Source: Phosphoribacter sp037045045 (GTDB lineage: Bacteria > Actinomycetota > Actinomycetes > Actinomycetales > Dermatophilaceae). Taken from it: a stretch of 64,000 nt of DNA. Positions 54,489 to 63,244 of this stretch are shown here, piece by piece (positions within the stretch are counted from its first letter, which is position 1; every line of letters begins with the position of its first letter). Under the pieces are notes generated by a model that saw nothing but the letters and a program-made list of their open reading frames with translations, made no database searches and was not told the DNA's origin. The position numbers and the translations under genes are program-made. The stretch spans positions 372,001 through 436,000 of the forward strand of contig JBAOHL010000005.1 of assembly GCA_037045045.1 (NCBI GenBank), given 5' to 3'.

Positions 54489-55652
54489 TCATGCTGCGGC
54501 GCGCAGGATCGCCGAAAGTTCGGCGTCGGTGAGTTCGATCGGGTTGGCCTTCATGCTGCTGGCCGCTCGGGCCTGGGCAAGCACTTCGGGCACGTCCGCC
54601 TCGACGAACCCGTAGCTGGACAGTCCCGGCACCTGGAGGGTCTGGCACAACTCCGCGAGCCAGGGCGAGGCGTCGGCGGCCGTGGCCCCCCGTCGTCCGG
54701 TGACCAGCGCCGCGACTTCGCCGACCCTGGCGACGACCGGGTTCTGCGGATCGCGCTCGCGCAGCGCAGCGAGGTTGGCTGCGACGACCGGCGCGAGCAG
54801 GGCCGCACAGAGAGCGCCGTGCGGGGCGGCATACCGGGCACCGAGGACGGCGGCGAACCCGTGTACCGCCCCCAGTCCGGAGTTGGCCAGGCACAGCCCC
54901 CCGAACAGGCTGGCCAGGGCCAGGTCCTCGCGCAGGTCCGGGGCGGCGTCGAGGCCACTCGCCACGGCGCGGGCCAGGCTGCGCGCGCTGCGGCGGATAC
55001 CGTCGCGCGCGAGCGCGTCGGTGACCGGGTTGGCCCGGGAGCTGAGGAAGGGCTCGACGAGTTGCGAGAGGGCGTCGGACCCGCTCGCCGCGATGGTCGC
55101 GGGGGGCTGGCCGACGAGCAGATCGGGATCGACGAGTGCGACCCGGGGCAACAGCAGCGGGCTGCGCAGGCTGGCCTTGACCGGTCCGAGTGACAGCACC
55201 GAGTTGCGGGTGACCTCCGAACCGGTGCCCGCCGTCGTCGGGACCGCGACGCAGGGCAGACCCGGTCGGGTCAGCGGCCGGCCGGCGCCGACGACCTCGA
55301 GGTGATCGAGCGGATCGGTGCCGCCGCCGGCGAGGACGGCGATGGCCTTGGCGGCATCGAGGGCACTGCCGCCACCGATGCCCAACACAGCGGCGCTGCC
55401 GTGTTCCACGGCGACGGCGATTCCCGCCCGGACCAGGTCGACGGTGGGTTCGCCGACGACGGCGAAGACGTCGCTGACCACGCCTGCCTCGGCGAGGTCG
55501 GCCCGGACCGGCTCGGCCCGCACGGGGCCGGCCCCGGTGACGACGAGCACCCGGTGGACGCCCAGACCCGCGAGGATCTCGGGCAGTTCGCTGACCCGCC
55601 CGGCGCCGAAGCGGATCTCGGCCGCGGTGGCCAGGTCGAACCGCACCGCCAC
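54489..55652 (-). CDS. Iron-containing alcohol dehydrogenase family protein
   Basis: A 387-residue group III dehydrogenase. VLGIGGGSALDAAKAIAV binds NAD(P), PTTAGTGSEVTRNSVL, and the metal residues Asp, His, His in SDALSQLVE and GAVHGFAAVLGARYAAPHGALCAA are present. Maleylacetate reductases are close relatives, so the alcohol or reductase substrate is uncertain. GTG 55652 lies 2 bases after the monooxygenase gene stop, so they form an operon. Confidence 0.88.
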   Translation of the reverse strand: MAVRFDLATAAEIRFGAGRVSELPEILAGLGVHRVLVVTGAGPVRAEPVRADLAEAGVVSDVFAVVGEPTVDLVRAGIAVAVEHGSAAVLGIGGGSALDAAKAIAVLAGGGTDPLDHLEVVGAGRPLTRPGLPCVAVPTTAGTGSEVTRNSVLSLGPVKASLRSPLLLPRVALVDPDLLVGQPPATIAASGSDALSQLVEPFLSSRANPVTDALARDGIRRSARSLARAVASGLDAAPDLREDLALASLFGGLCLANSGLGAVHGFAAVLGARYAAPHGALCAALLAPVVAANLAALRERDPQNPVVARVGEVAALVTGRRGATAADASPWLAELCQTLQVPGLSSYGFVEADVPEVLAQARAASSMKANPIELTDAELSAILRAAA

Positions 55653-55654
55653 CG

Positions 55655-55972
55655 CTACCAGCCGCTGTCGTCGGGGGAATGGTTGACGTATTTCACCGAG
55701 GCACGCGGGCGGGCCATCATCGGCGCCACCGCGTCGCGCCAGACGGCGTAATGCTCGGTCTCCTTGTGCGCCAACGCAGCCGCCTCATCGCGGTAGATCT
55801 CGACGAGCACGACGTGCCCCGGGTCGGCGCGGTCGACGAGCACGTCGAAGCGGACGATCCCCGGCTCGGCCCGACTGGCTCGCGCGTTCGCCTCGGTCGC
55901 GGCGAGGAAGGCGTCCACCTGGTCAACGAGGACCGCGACGTCGACGTGGACGACGAGCAGGCTGTGCGGCAT
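55655..55972 (-). CDS. Antibiotic biosynthesis monooxygenase-type protein
   Basis: A 105-residue ABM-domain protein: LLVVHVDVAVLVDQVDAFLAATEANARASRAEPGIVRFDVLVD, then EIYRDEAAALAHKETEHYAVWRDAVAP. The fold occurs in quinol monooxygenases and in LsrG (autoinducer-2 breakdown). It lacks a known cofactor site. The ATG is formed by GGTATGCCG; TAGGGT lies 7 bases upstream. It is upstream of Fe-ADH by 2 bases; together they may oxidise a small metabolite. Confidence 0.82.
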   Translation of the reverse strand: MPHSLLVVHVDVAVLVDQVDAFLAATEANARASRAEPGIVRFDVLVDRADPGHVVLVEIYRDEAAALAHKETEHYAVWRDAVAPMMARPRASVKYVNHSPDDSGW

Positions 55973-55979
55973 ACCGCCG

Positions 55980-55985
55980 ACCCTA
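55980..55985 (-). promoter_or_regulatory. -10 hexamer TAGGGT of the ABM-type gene
   Basis: TAGGGT ends 7 bases before ATG 55972. This would give the ABM/Fe-ADH pair its own promoter, separate from the helicase upstream. Confidence 0.5.
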
Positions 55986-56022
55986 CCGACGCCATCGCCC
56001 GGGGCAACCCGGCCGACCGTCC

Positions 56023-58272
56023 TTAGCCCAGCTCCAGCCGGGGCTCGCTCAGCGTCAGCCCCAACTGGACGAGCCGCGCAGCGACCGCCTCCTGCGGCAC
56101 CTCGAAGTGGTCGACGAGATCGGCCATCTCGATACCGGCCTCGGCGGCATCCCGCAGTTCGCCGTCCTGGGCCGCGGTCCAGGAGTGCCCACCAGTGACG
56201 GCGGTCCGGGAGGCGGCGGCGACCGGAGGCGGCCCGGCCACCGGTCGTTGGTCGGGCCCGGCGCGGTATGCCGCGTCCTCCCCACCGGTGGCGCCACTGC
56301 CCCGTTGAGCCGGCTCCGAGACGGGGAGCGGCTCGGGCGCGAGCTCGTCGAGTCGGCGCAGCGCGGCGAGAACCTTCTCGCGGTCGGTCGTCGGCCAGAA
56401 CGGGGGGAGCGAGCGTTGGAGGAACCCGGCATACCGCGCGGTGACCATCCGCGAGTCGAGGATCGCGACCACCCCCCGGTCGTCGTGGCGGCGGACCAGC
56501 CGCCCGGCGCCCTGGGCCAGGCGCAGCGCCGCGTGGGTCGCCGAGACCGCCATGAACCCGTTGCCGCCCATCCGCCCGATCGCCTGGGTCCTGGCCGAGG
56601 CCAGCGGGTCGTCGGGCCGGGGAAAGGGGATGCGGTCGATGACGACGAGCTGGCACGACGAACCCGGCACGTCGACCCCCTGCCACAGGCTCAAGGTGCC
56701 GAACAGGCACGTCGTCGGCTCCCGGGCGAAGCTCCGCACCAGCGTGGCGATCTGGTCCTCGCCCTGACAGAGGATGTCGATCGGCGTACCGTCCGCCGCG
56801 AACCGTTCGCGCAACGCCTCGGTGGCCGCCTGGGCCGCCCGGGTCGAGGAGAACAGCCCGAGGGTGCGTCCGCCGGCGGCGCGCACCAAGGCCTCGAGTT
56901 CGTCGGTGACCGACGAGGCGGTGCCGTCCCGGCCGGGGGCCGGCAGGTGGGCCGCGACGTAGGCGATGGCCTGGCGGGGGTAATCGAACGGGCTGCCGAC
57001 GTCGAGCCCGGTCCAGGCCGGCGCGCCCTCGCCACGCAACCCGAGCGAGCCGGCGACGGCGTCGAAGGACCCGCCGAGTTCGAGGGTTGCCGACGTCAGC
57101 ACGAGGGTGCGTCCGGCGAACACCTTGTCACGCACGAGCATCGCCACCGACATCGGCGCCACCCGCAGCACCGGACCCCGACGCTGCTCGTGAGTGAGCC
57201 AGGCGACGTCGAGTTCACGGCCTTCGAGCAGCCGCGCGCTCACGTCGTAGACCTCCTCGACCCCGGCCCGGGCGACCTGTCGGGCGCCGTCGACCTGCCC
57301 CGGGTCGGGCTTGAGGTCGGACTGGACGGCCCGGGCGACGTCCCTGACCCGGGACAGGGCCACGATGAGAGCGTCCGGCAGGGCCAAGAGGCGACCCGGC
57401 GGCATACCGGCGAGGGCATCGCCGAGCAGCGCGCCGGCGTCCTCGAGATCGGCGGTCCGTTCGGACATCCGGCCGGTGCGACGGGCGGCCGTACTCACCG
57501 AACCCGGGGCTATTTCGTCGGTGATCGTCGAGGTGACCCGGTCGACGAGTTCGTGGGCCTCGTCGACGACGAGGACGTCGTGCGCCGGGAGCATTTGGCG
57601 CCCCTCGAACGCGTCGATGGCCATGAACGCATGGTTGGTGACGACGATGTCGACGTCGCGAGCGCCCTCCCGGGCCCGCTCGACGAAGCACTCACCCAGC
57701 TGCGGGCAGCGGCTGCCGAGGCATTCGTGGGCCGACACCGACACCTGCCGCCAGGCGCGCTCGGAGACCCCGGGGACGAGCTCGTCGCGGTCACCGGACG
57801 GCGTCTCGTCGGCCCACTCGCGCAACCGGACCACCTCGCGCCCGAGCCGCGAGGCGGCCTGATCCACCTGCGCGACGCTGAGCAGCCCGTCGTCCTCGTC
57901 GGGAAAACCGCCGGCGAGTTTGTGCAGGCACACGTAGTTACGCCGGCCCTTGACCATCGCGAAGGTCGGCCGCCGCCCGAGCAGCGGCTCGAGGCTCGCC
58001 GCGAGCATCGGCAGGTCGCGGTCGATCACCTGAGCCTGCAGGGCCAGCGTCGCCGTGGCGACGACGACGGCGCGGCCGGTGTCGAAGGCGTGGATGACGG
58101 CAGGGACGAGATAGGCCAGCGACTTCCCGGTGCCGGTGCCGGCCTGGACGAGCAGGTGCTCCCCCGACTCGATGGCCGCCGCGACGGCCTGGGCCATCTG
58201 CTCCTGGCCGGGTCGCCGGATGCCGCCGACGCCGAGCACGGCGGCATCGAGCATCCGGTCGAGGGTGGGCAC
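56023..58272 (-). CDS. ATP-dependent DinG/XPD-like helicase
   Basis: A 749-residue superfamily 2 helicase. Walker A is QAGTGTGKSLAYLVPA, DEAH is VVDEAHELVDRV, and LTSATLELGG, LWQGVDVPG, QGAGRLVRRHDDRGVV are motifs. Four cysteines (YVCLHK, LGSRCPQLGECF) may bind an iron-sulfur cluster, as in XPD/DinG. It resolves DNA structures in repair. GTG 58272 comes after GGCATACCCT at 6 bases. The C-terminus carries an extra HTH-like segment (about 660-749), not usual in DinG. Confidence 0.9.
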   Translation of the reverse strand: MPTLDRMLDAAVLGVGGIRRPGQEQMAQAVAAAIESGEHLLVQAGTGTGKSLAYLVPAVIHAFDTGRAVVVATATLALQAQVIDRDLPMLAASLEPLLGRRPTFAMVKGRRNYVCLHKLAGGFPDEDDGLLSVAQVDQAASRLGREVVRLREWADETPSGDRDELVPGVSERAWRQVSVSAHECLGSRCPQLGECFVERAREGARDVDIVVTNHAFMAIDAFEGRQMLPAHDVLVVDEAHELVDRVTSTITDEIAPGSVSTAARRTGRMSERTADLEDAGALLGDALAGMPPGRLLALPDALIVALSRVRDVARAVQSDLKPDPGQVDGARQVARAGVEEVYDVSARLLEGRELDVAWLTHEQRRGPVLRVAPMSVAMLVRDKVFAGRTLVLTSATLELGGSFDAVAGSLGLRGEGAPAWTGLDVGSPFDYPRQAIAYVAAHLPAPGRDGTASSVTDELEALVRAAGGRTLGLFSSTRAAQAATEALRERFAADGTPIDILCQGEDQIATLVRSFAREPTTCLFGTLSLWQGVDVPGSSCQLVVIDRIPFPRPDDPLASARTQAIGRMGGNGFMAVSATHAALRLAQGAGRLVRRHDDRGVVAILDSRMVTARYAGFLQRSLPPFWPTTDREKVLAALRRLDELAPEPLPVSEPAQRGSGATGGEDAAYRAGPDQRPVAGPPPVAAASRTAVTGGHSWTAAQDGELRDAAEAGIEMADLVDHFEVPQEAVAARLVQLGLTLSEPRLELG

Positions 58273-58278
58273 CCGGTC

Positions 58279-58284
58279 AGGGTA
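58279..58284 (-). promoter_or_regulatory. -10 hexamer TACCCT of the DinG-like gene
   Basis: TACCCT, inside GGCATACCCT, ends 6 bases before GTG 58272. The 150-base gap to the WES/DGAT stop holds one more motif copy at about 58334. Confidence 0.55.
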
Positions 58285-58422
58285 TGCCGTGCCGCCGCCG
58301 CACCCGGGCGCGCGGCACACCCGAGTCAGCGCGCGGCATACCCGCGTCCGGTGTGGCACCGGTGGACGCGATCACGCGGCTGGGGCCGTTCCGTCGCCGG
58401 CGGCGACCTCGCGCTCGTTCGC

Positions 58423-60147
58423 TTAGCCGGCCGACGCCCCGGGCGAACGGCGGTTCGAGCCACGGCGCGGCGGGTCCGGCACCGCGCGCAACGCCGGGGC
58501 CGCCGTGCGTGCCCTCGCGCGCCGTGTCGTCGCCCGGCCGGTGGCAGATCTGGTCGCCGTCGCCGTCGCCGTCGGCTTGGCGCGGCGGCCCGCCGGCCGA
58601 CCCGGTGCGCCGGTGACCGGCGCGGGGGCCGCCGCCGCGGTGCCGGTCTCGGCATCGACGATCCGGACCAGTTCGTCGAGCCCGTCGCCGAGCAACTCGG
58701 GCCAGTCCCACACGTCCTCGAACGCCGTCGGACACCCGACGATGCCGAGCTGCAGTTCGTCGCCGTACGAACTCGCGGTGAGGTTGTGGGCCAGACCCTC
58801 GAAGAGGAACGACACCGGGTAGAAGCCGGTCGCCTCGTGACCGAACATCCGGAAGTGCTCGGCCGGGCCGCGGATGTTGGAGATCATGAAGTTGCCGGCG
58901 ATGCTCGTCCGCTTGACCACCGCCGCGGGCAACCGATCGGTGATCCGCACCGTGAGGTCCCAGAAGGTCTGCGGGATCATCCGGCTCATGTCGACCAAGA
59001 TGCCGGTGGGCATGGTGTCGAAATTGGCCCGAGCCGTCGTGTTGTTGATGTGGGCCACCCGCAGGCGCTCGACCGGGTCGGCGATGTGGATGGGGATCTC
59101 GCCGAAGAAGCTCGAGGCGTAGTTGGCCCAGTAGTTGTCCTCGTGGCCCTGGCGCAGCGAGTACACGGACATGAGGACGAGCGGCTCGTCGACCGGGGCG
59201 CCGACCCCGATCATGTACTGGCGGGCGGCGCCGGCCGACACGGCGGTGAGCACGGTGTTCAGGGTGACGCCGTAGTACTTGCCGACCCGCAACAGATCCT
59301 TGAGCGACAGCGCGCAGTACGCGTACCGGCGTTGATTGCTCAGCTTGGCGTTGAACGGAGTCGACGGCAGCGGAAGACTCGGCATGATCGGTGTGACGGG
59401 CGTGTCGCCCGGCTTGCGGTTGCGCCCGACGAACCGACACGCGGCCTGCCCAACGCCCCCGGGCAACACGCGCGCGATGAGCGCCGGGACGGCCGACAGG
59501 CCCTCGTCGGCGTACCGAGCCCGCGCCCACCCGCCGGTGTTCTTGGACATCGACAGCAGTTGCCCAGGCAGGAAGGCCGTGCGCCGGATGCCGCGCCCGG
59601 CCATCTCGAGCCACTCCTCGCGGCCGCTGCGCGCCGGCGGCCGCTCGTCACTCGGCGTGGGCCGGAAGGTCGTGTACTCGTCGCCGAGCAGGCCGATGAC
59701 CCGCTGCATCGTCCCGCCGTCGGTCGCCGCGTGGTGGATGCGCACGAGGTGGGCGACTCGCCCGTCGGACAACCCGTGCATGATCGTGTAGTCCCACATC
59801 GGCTTGTCCCGCCCGAGCCGCCGCTCCATGATCGCGGCCACGGCCGCGGCGACCTCGCGGTCACCGCCCGGTGCGGCGACGGTGACCTCCCGGACGTGCT
59901 CGCGCACGTCGACCGCCACCTCGCGCCAGTACTGATTGTTCAGCCCGGTCGGCACGCCGACGACGATCCGTCGCAGCGGTGGGATGACCGCGAGCCGCTC
60001 CTCCAGCCGGGCGACCACCTTTTCGACGTCGGCGGCGTCGTTCGTCGGCGTGGGGGCGAAGACGAGCAGCGAGCCCATGATCGACGGGGCGACCGCCGAG
60101 TGGTCGTACGCGTAGAACATTCCGTCAAAGCCGGTGAGGTGTTGCAT
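58423..60147 (-). CDS. Wax ester synthase/diacylglycerol acyltransferase
   Basis: A 574-residue bifunctional acyltransferase that makes wax esters or triacylglycerol for storage. The catalytic HHAATDG motif (HHxxxDG) lies near residue 138, and PLWxxxLVEGLxDGR-type MWDYTIMHGLSDGR precedes it. NISNIRGPAEHF-like residues (FMISNIRGP) and the C-terminal DUF1298-type region follow. A basic, Ala/Arg/Thr-rich tail of about 70 residues is unusual. ATG 60147 with AAGGA at 6 bases upstream. Confidence 0.9.
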   Translation of the reverse strand: MQHLTGFDGMFYAYDHSAVAPSIMGSLLVFAPTPTNDAADVEKVVARLEERLAVIPPLRRIVVGVPTGLNNQYWREVAVDVREHVREVTVAAPGGDREVAAAVAAIMERRLGRDKPMWDYTIMHGLSDGRVAHLVRIHHAATDGGTMQRVIGLLGDEYTTFRPTPSDERPPARSGREEWLEMAGRGIRRTAFLPGQLLSMSKNTGGWARARYADEGLSAVPALIARVLPGGVGQAACRFVGRNRKPGDTPVTPIMPSLPLPSTPFNAKLSNQRRYAYCALSLKDLLRVGKYYGVTLNTVLTAVSAGAARQYMIGVGAPVDEPLVLMSVYSLRQGHEDNYWANYASSFFGEIPIHIADPVERLRVAHINNTTARANFDTMPTGILVDMSRMIPQTFWDLTVRITDRLPAAVVKRTSIAGNFMISNIRGPAEHFRMFGHEATGFYPVSFLFEGLAHNLTASSYGDELQLGIVGCPTAFEDVWDWPELLGDGLDELVRIVDAETGTAAAAPAPVTGAPGRPAGRRAKPTATATATRSATGRATTRRARARTAAPALRAVPDPPRRGSNRRSPGASAG

Positions 60148-60317
60148 GGCACGTCCTTGCGGGTGAGGCGTATGCCGTGGATGCGGCTACCCCCAACGGT
60201 CGCAGACGACGCGCCTCGGCGTCAGACCGGGTGGGCGGTTTTGCCCCAGGCGCCGGCGTCGCGTTCGTCACGTTCCGCCCGGCCAGCGGCCTCGGACCTG
60301 CAGTCACTGGCGTGTGG

Positions 60318-60357
60318 GTGTGGCAGATCGCGCGGTATGCCGCGCGAAGTGCCACAC
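60318..60357. terminator. Long stem-loop downstream of the lipoprotein gene
   Basis: Outer arms GTGTGGCA / TGCCACAC and an inner 8-bp stem TCGCGCGG / CCGCGCGA with loop TATG. The loop and its flank form a GTATGCC motif. It lies 60 bases after the lipoprotein stop (minus strand) and is probably its terminator. The gap 60148-60416 has no gene. Confidence 0.75.
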
Positions 60358-60416
60358 GGAACGAGCCAACGCGGCGGCGGTCAGGCCCGAGTCTGGGCAG
60401 GGCCCGGCACAGCCGA

Positions 60417-60956
60417 TCAACCGCCGGGCACGACCGAGCGGGCGCCCAAGGGGGCCGACAGCGGGACCCGGATCCAGAAGATCCCCACCATCGCCGGCTG
60501 GGGGCCGTCGCATCCGGCCGCGCCCGGGACCCGCCCGGACCAGACCGTCACGGTGACCGACGACGCGGACTCGGTGACGTCCAGACCCGTGACGGCGTCG
60601 CACGGCGGGCCGCCGGCCATGGTCTGGACGACGAGCTCGTTACCTCCCGAGCGCACCAGCGTCCAGACCAGGCGCCGCTCGCGAGCACCGGTCACGGGGT
60701 CCATCACCGTCGGAGTGGGCAGCGGATCGGGCGCGGCTCCCGGCGGCATCGGCACCGGCGTCACCGTCGGCGCGACCGGCGGCACCGCTCCCGTCGGGCC
60801 GCCCCCCGAAGTCCCGCCGGGAGCGGCGCATGCGGCCAGCAACAGCACGACGCCGACGAGCCCGAGCCCGACCCACGACCGCGCCGGTATGCCGCCCGTC
60901 ATGCCGGCGCGGGCACGCGGCATACCGTCGTCGCGAGACACCCGTCTGGACCGCAT
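60417..60956 (-). CDS. Lipoprotein of unknown function
   Basis: A 179-residue protein. After a basic N-terminus comes a hydrophobic segment and lipobox LLAAC (Cys about 43), then a Gly/Pro/Thr-rich linker. The C-terminal domain has ERRLVWTLVRSGGNELVV, GGPPCDAVTGLDVTES and GIFWIRVPLSAPLG; two cysteines (PCD and GCDG) may form a disulfide. I do not recognise the family. TACCGT ends 7 bases before ATG 60956; a second ATG at 60902 could also start it. Confidence 0.72.
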   Translation of the reverse strand: MRSRRVSRDDGMPRARAGMTGGIPARSWVGLGLVGVVLLLAACAAPGGTSGGGPTGAVPPVAPTVTPVPMPPGAAPDPLPTPTVMDPVTGARERRLVWTLVRSGGNELVVQTMAGGPPCDAVTGLDVTESASSVTVTVWSGRVPGAAGCDGPQPAMVGIFWIRVPLSAPLGARSVVPGG

Positions 60957-60963
60957 TCCGACA

Positions 60964-60969
60964 ACGGTA
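60964..60969 (-). promoter_or_regulatory. -10 hexamer TACCGT of the lipoprotein gene
   Basis: TACCGT ends 7 bases before ATG 60956, without a ribosome site. Confidence 0.5.
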
Positions 60970-61018
60970 CGGGCAGGCGCGCCCGGGCGAACCGAGCGCG
61001 CCTGCCCCCAAGAACCGG

Positions 61019-62149
61019 TCACAGGTACCGCGTCGAGTTGTACAGGCCCCACGCATCGTCGTCGAAGTACGGCGAGAGCATGATCGTCGGGCCGACGATC
61101 CGGTCGATCCGGCTGTTGACACCGTTGAGCCGGCCCCAGTTGCCGTCGTAGTCGGTGAGCCAGCCACCCCCGGAGGACCCGCGGGTCATGTCGCACGAGA
61201 TCTTGCCCGTCTGCGACCAGAACAGCCAGGCGTCCCACTCTGGCGAGGTCCAGCCCTGGCAGCGCATGAGGTTGCCGCCGTCGAAGGGCGCCTCGGCCGG
61301 GTAGCCGAACGCGTACTCGTAGACGCTCTTGCCGCGGTTGACGGTCAGGCCCTGTCCGCCGAAGTAGTCGACGATGTGCCAGCCCCAGTTCGGGTTCATG
61401 ATCGCGACGCCCATGTCCTGGGAGAAGTCCGACGAGCCGGTCCACGCCGATTTCGACCACAGTTGGTTGGCGCTCCACGTGCCGTACGGGCGCGGGTTGG
61501 CCAGGTCGTCGTCGTAGGCCGGCACGAAGGTCCAGTTGTAGTGCCACGTGCCGCCGCTGCCGCCGTGCACGCAGTGACCGGCGGTCCACACGGTGTCCTT
61601 GCCCTCGGAGTTGACGATGGTCGCCGAGCACACGTAGTTGCCGCCACCGGACTTGGTGAAGAACACCTTGCCCATCGTGTAGGCGGTCGGCGAGTAGGAC
61701 GGCAGATTCGGGTTGTAGGCGGCCGTGACCGGACCGCCGGCGGCGAAGTTCTTGCTCGCCGCGCCGTCGACGTTGCGCGTCGGGCCGTCCTGCGCCGGCT
61801 TCTTCTTCCCGGCCTTGCGGTCGGCCTCGGACTTGGACGCATATGCCGCGGACGCCGCGGCGATCGCCGGGTCGCCGTCGGCAGGCTTCGCCGCGCGCAT
61901 CTTCTCGGGCGTCCAGTAGGCCTCGAGGGCCTGCTCCGTGGAGGCCCGAGGGCCGAACTTCGCGGCGCCGGCGGCCTTGGCGTCGTCGGTGAGTGCCTGG
62001 CCCGAGGCGGAGACGTCTGGGCTGTTTGGACCGCCCTTGGCCGGCGCGGCGGCGCCGGCACCAGCCGCGGAGGCCACCGACATCGTCGCGGCGGTGAGCA
62101 GGCCGACGCTGAGGGAGAGCCAGCGTCGACTCGTCGTGGTCGTGCGCAT
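61019..62149 (-). CDS. Secreted trypsin-like serine protease (V8/glutamyl-endopeptidase type)
   Basis: A 376-residue exported protease. A signal peptide (SRRWLSLSVGLLTAATMSVASAAGAGA) is followed by a propeptide to about residue 140. The catalytic triad is His in VWTAGHCVHGG, Asp in SQDMGVAIM, and Ser in TRGSSGGGWL. The domain is of the chymotrypsin fold. ATG 62149 has AGAGG at 7 bases; the ATG two codons upstream is too close to it. A 53-bp tandem repeat lies about 90 bases upstream. Confidence 0.87.
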   Translation of the reverse strand: MRTTTTSRRWLSLSVGLLTAATMSVASAAGAGAAAPAKGGPNSPDVSASGQALTDDAKAAGAAKFGPRASTEQALEAYWTPEKMRAAKPADGDPAIAAASAAYASKSEADRKAGKKKPAQDGPTRNVDGAASKNFAAGGPVTAAYNPNLPSYSPTAYTMGKVFFTKSGGGNYVCSATIVNSEGKDTVWTAGHCVHGGSGGTWHYNWTFVPAYDDDLANPRPYGTWSANQLWSKSAWTGSSDFSQDMGVAIMNPNWGWHIVDYFGGQGLTVNRGKSVYEYAFGYPAEAPFDGGNLMRCQGWTSPEWDAWLFWSQTGKISCDMTRGSSGGGWLTDYDGNWGRLNGVNSRIDRIVGPTIMLSPYFDDDAWGLYNSTRYL

Positions 62150-62240
62150 CTGCATACCTCTCGATCGCGGGCACCCCGTGCGCCCGGTTCGCCGGGATGA
62201 GGGGCGTGCCACAGCCGGAGATACCCCGCGGCGGCCGACT

Positions 62241-62360
62241 CTGCCCGATCGGGCTCAGCCCACCGACGCTCCCAGGCCGAGCGACCTGCGGCACTGCCCG
62301 ATCGGGCTCAGCCCACCGACGCTCCCAGGCCGAGCGACCTGCGGCACTGCCCGATCGGTC
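62241..62360. repeat. 53-bp tandem repeat upstream of the protease
   Basis: Two full copies (62241-62293 and 62294-62346) and a partial third start with CTGCCCGATCGG. They lie in the gap between the protease and the nucleotidyltransferase gene, on the promoter side of the protease. Confidence 0.95.
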
Positions 62361-62407
62361 CTGCGGCGGACGGTAACGAACGAGCCCGCGGACGGGGACC
62401 GGTGTCT

Positions 62408-63193
62408 TCAGAGTCGCGCGAGCCAGGGGTGGGAGCGGTCGAGCGCGAGCAGCAACAGGCGTAGCCGTTCGACAGCCCGACCGGACAACAGCGGCAGGGC
62501 GGTATCGAGGTCGGTCTCGTCTTGACCGCGCCGCAGCCTCGCCTTGAAACCGAGGACGACCTCGGGGTTGAGCACCCGGACGTTGTCCTCGCGCAGCCAT
62601 GTCACCGCGTCCAGCGGAGCGTGGAAGTCCGGGTAGAAGTCCAGCCGGAAGCAGCTCGGGTCGCCAGGGCTGGCGTAGAGGTCGGCGACCCACGGGGTGC
62701 AGGCGTGTTCGCGCAGCCACACCTGGCCGGACTCCGAATGCAAGTCGGGGTACTCGTCGGTCACCGGCCGCAGGGTCCCCGATCCCGCCGACCAGAGGTG
62801 GTACCGGTCCCCGAGATGCGCCCGCAGCGTGCCGAGATCGCCGGCGAAGAACGCGACGTCGAGGTCACGGTGCGGCCTGGACACCCCCGTGTAGGCCTCG
62901 AGCGCTCGTCCTCCGCACAACCACCAGGGCCGCGCCCACCCGGACAACAGGGCGCTGAGTTCCACGAAAGGCAACGGCTCCCAGGCCCCGTAGAGGCGAT
63001 GTTTCGCTGCTGCGGCAAGGTTGTCCCGGCGAAACCACGTGTCCGGCTGACGTGACGGTGGTGGCTCGTCCGGCTCGGCGTCGGGGTGGTCGGGCCAGGC
63101 TCCCCGGGGCAGCAGCCGTGCCGAAGGGCCCGGGCGGCGTCCCGGCGGGCTCGCCGGACCGCTCGGGCGCCGACTCGGCGACCCTGTCGTCAT
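62408..63193 (-). CDS. Nucleotidyltransferase-domain protein
   Basis: A 261-residue protein with a pol-beta-like motif WWLCGGRALEAYTGVSRPHRDLDVAFF (GG...DxD) near residue 95. This resembles the aminoglycoside 2''-nucleotidyltransferase-like family. The rest includes a conserved DFYPDFHAP stretch and NPEVVLGFKARLRR. ATG 63193 starts a Pro/Arg-rich N-terminus. Substrate unknown; it might be an antibiotic or a small-molecule target. Confidence 0.75.
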   Translation of the reverse strand: MTTGSPSRRPSGPASPPGRRPGPSARLLPRGAWPDHPDAEPDEPPPSRQPDTWFRRDNLAAAAKHRLYGAWEPLPFVELSALLSGWARPWWLCGGRALEAYTGVSRPHRDLDVAFFAGDLGTLRAHLGDRYHLWSAGSGTLRPVTDEYPDLHSESGQVWLREHACTPWVADLYASPGDPSCFRLDFYPDFHAPLDAVTWLREDNVRVLNPEVVLGFKARLRRGQDETDLDTALPLLSGRAVERLRLLLLALDRSHPWLARL

Positions 63194-63244
63194 ACCCACA
63201 GGGTCGCACGCCCGCAGCCCGCCGGGTTGCGCATATCGGGACAC

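Noticed and set aside
54373..54894. PAKTA-repeat protein on the minus strand
   Set aside because: It is an out-of-frame reading through the Fe-ADH gene and the 15-bp array.
56107..61083. Very long plus-strand open frame of about 1658 codons
   Set aside because: It is antisense to the DinG-like, WES/DGAT and lipoprotein genes, and arises from high GC at third positions. It has no motif.
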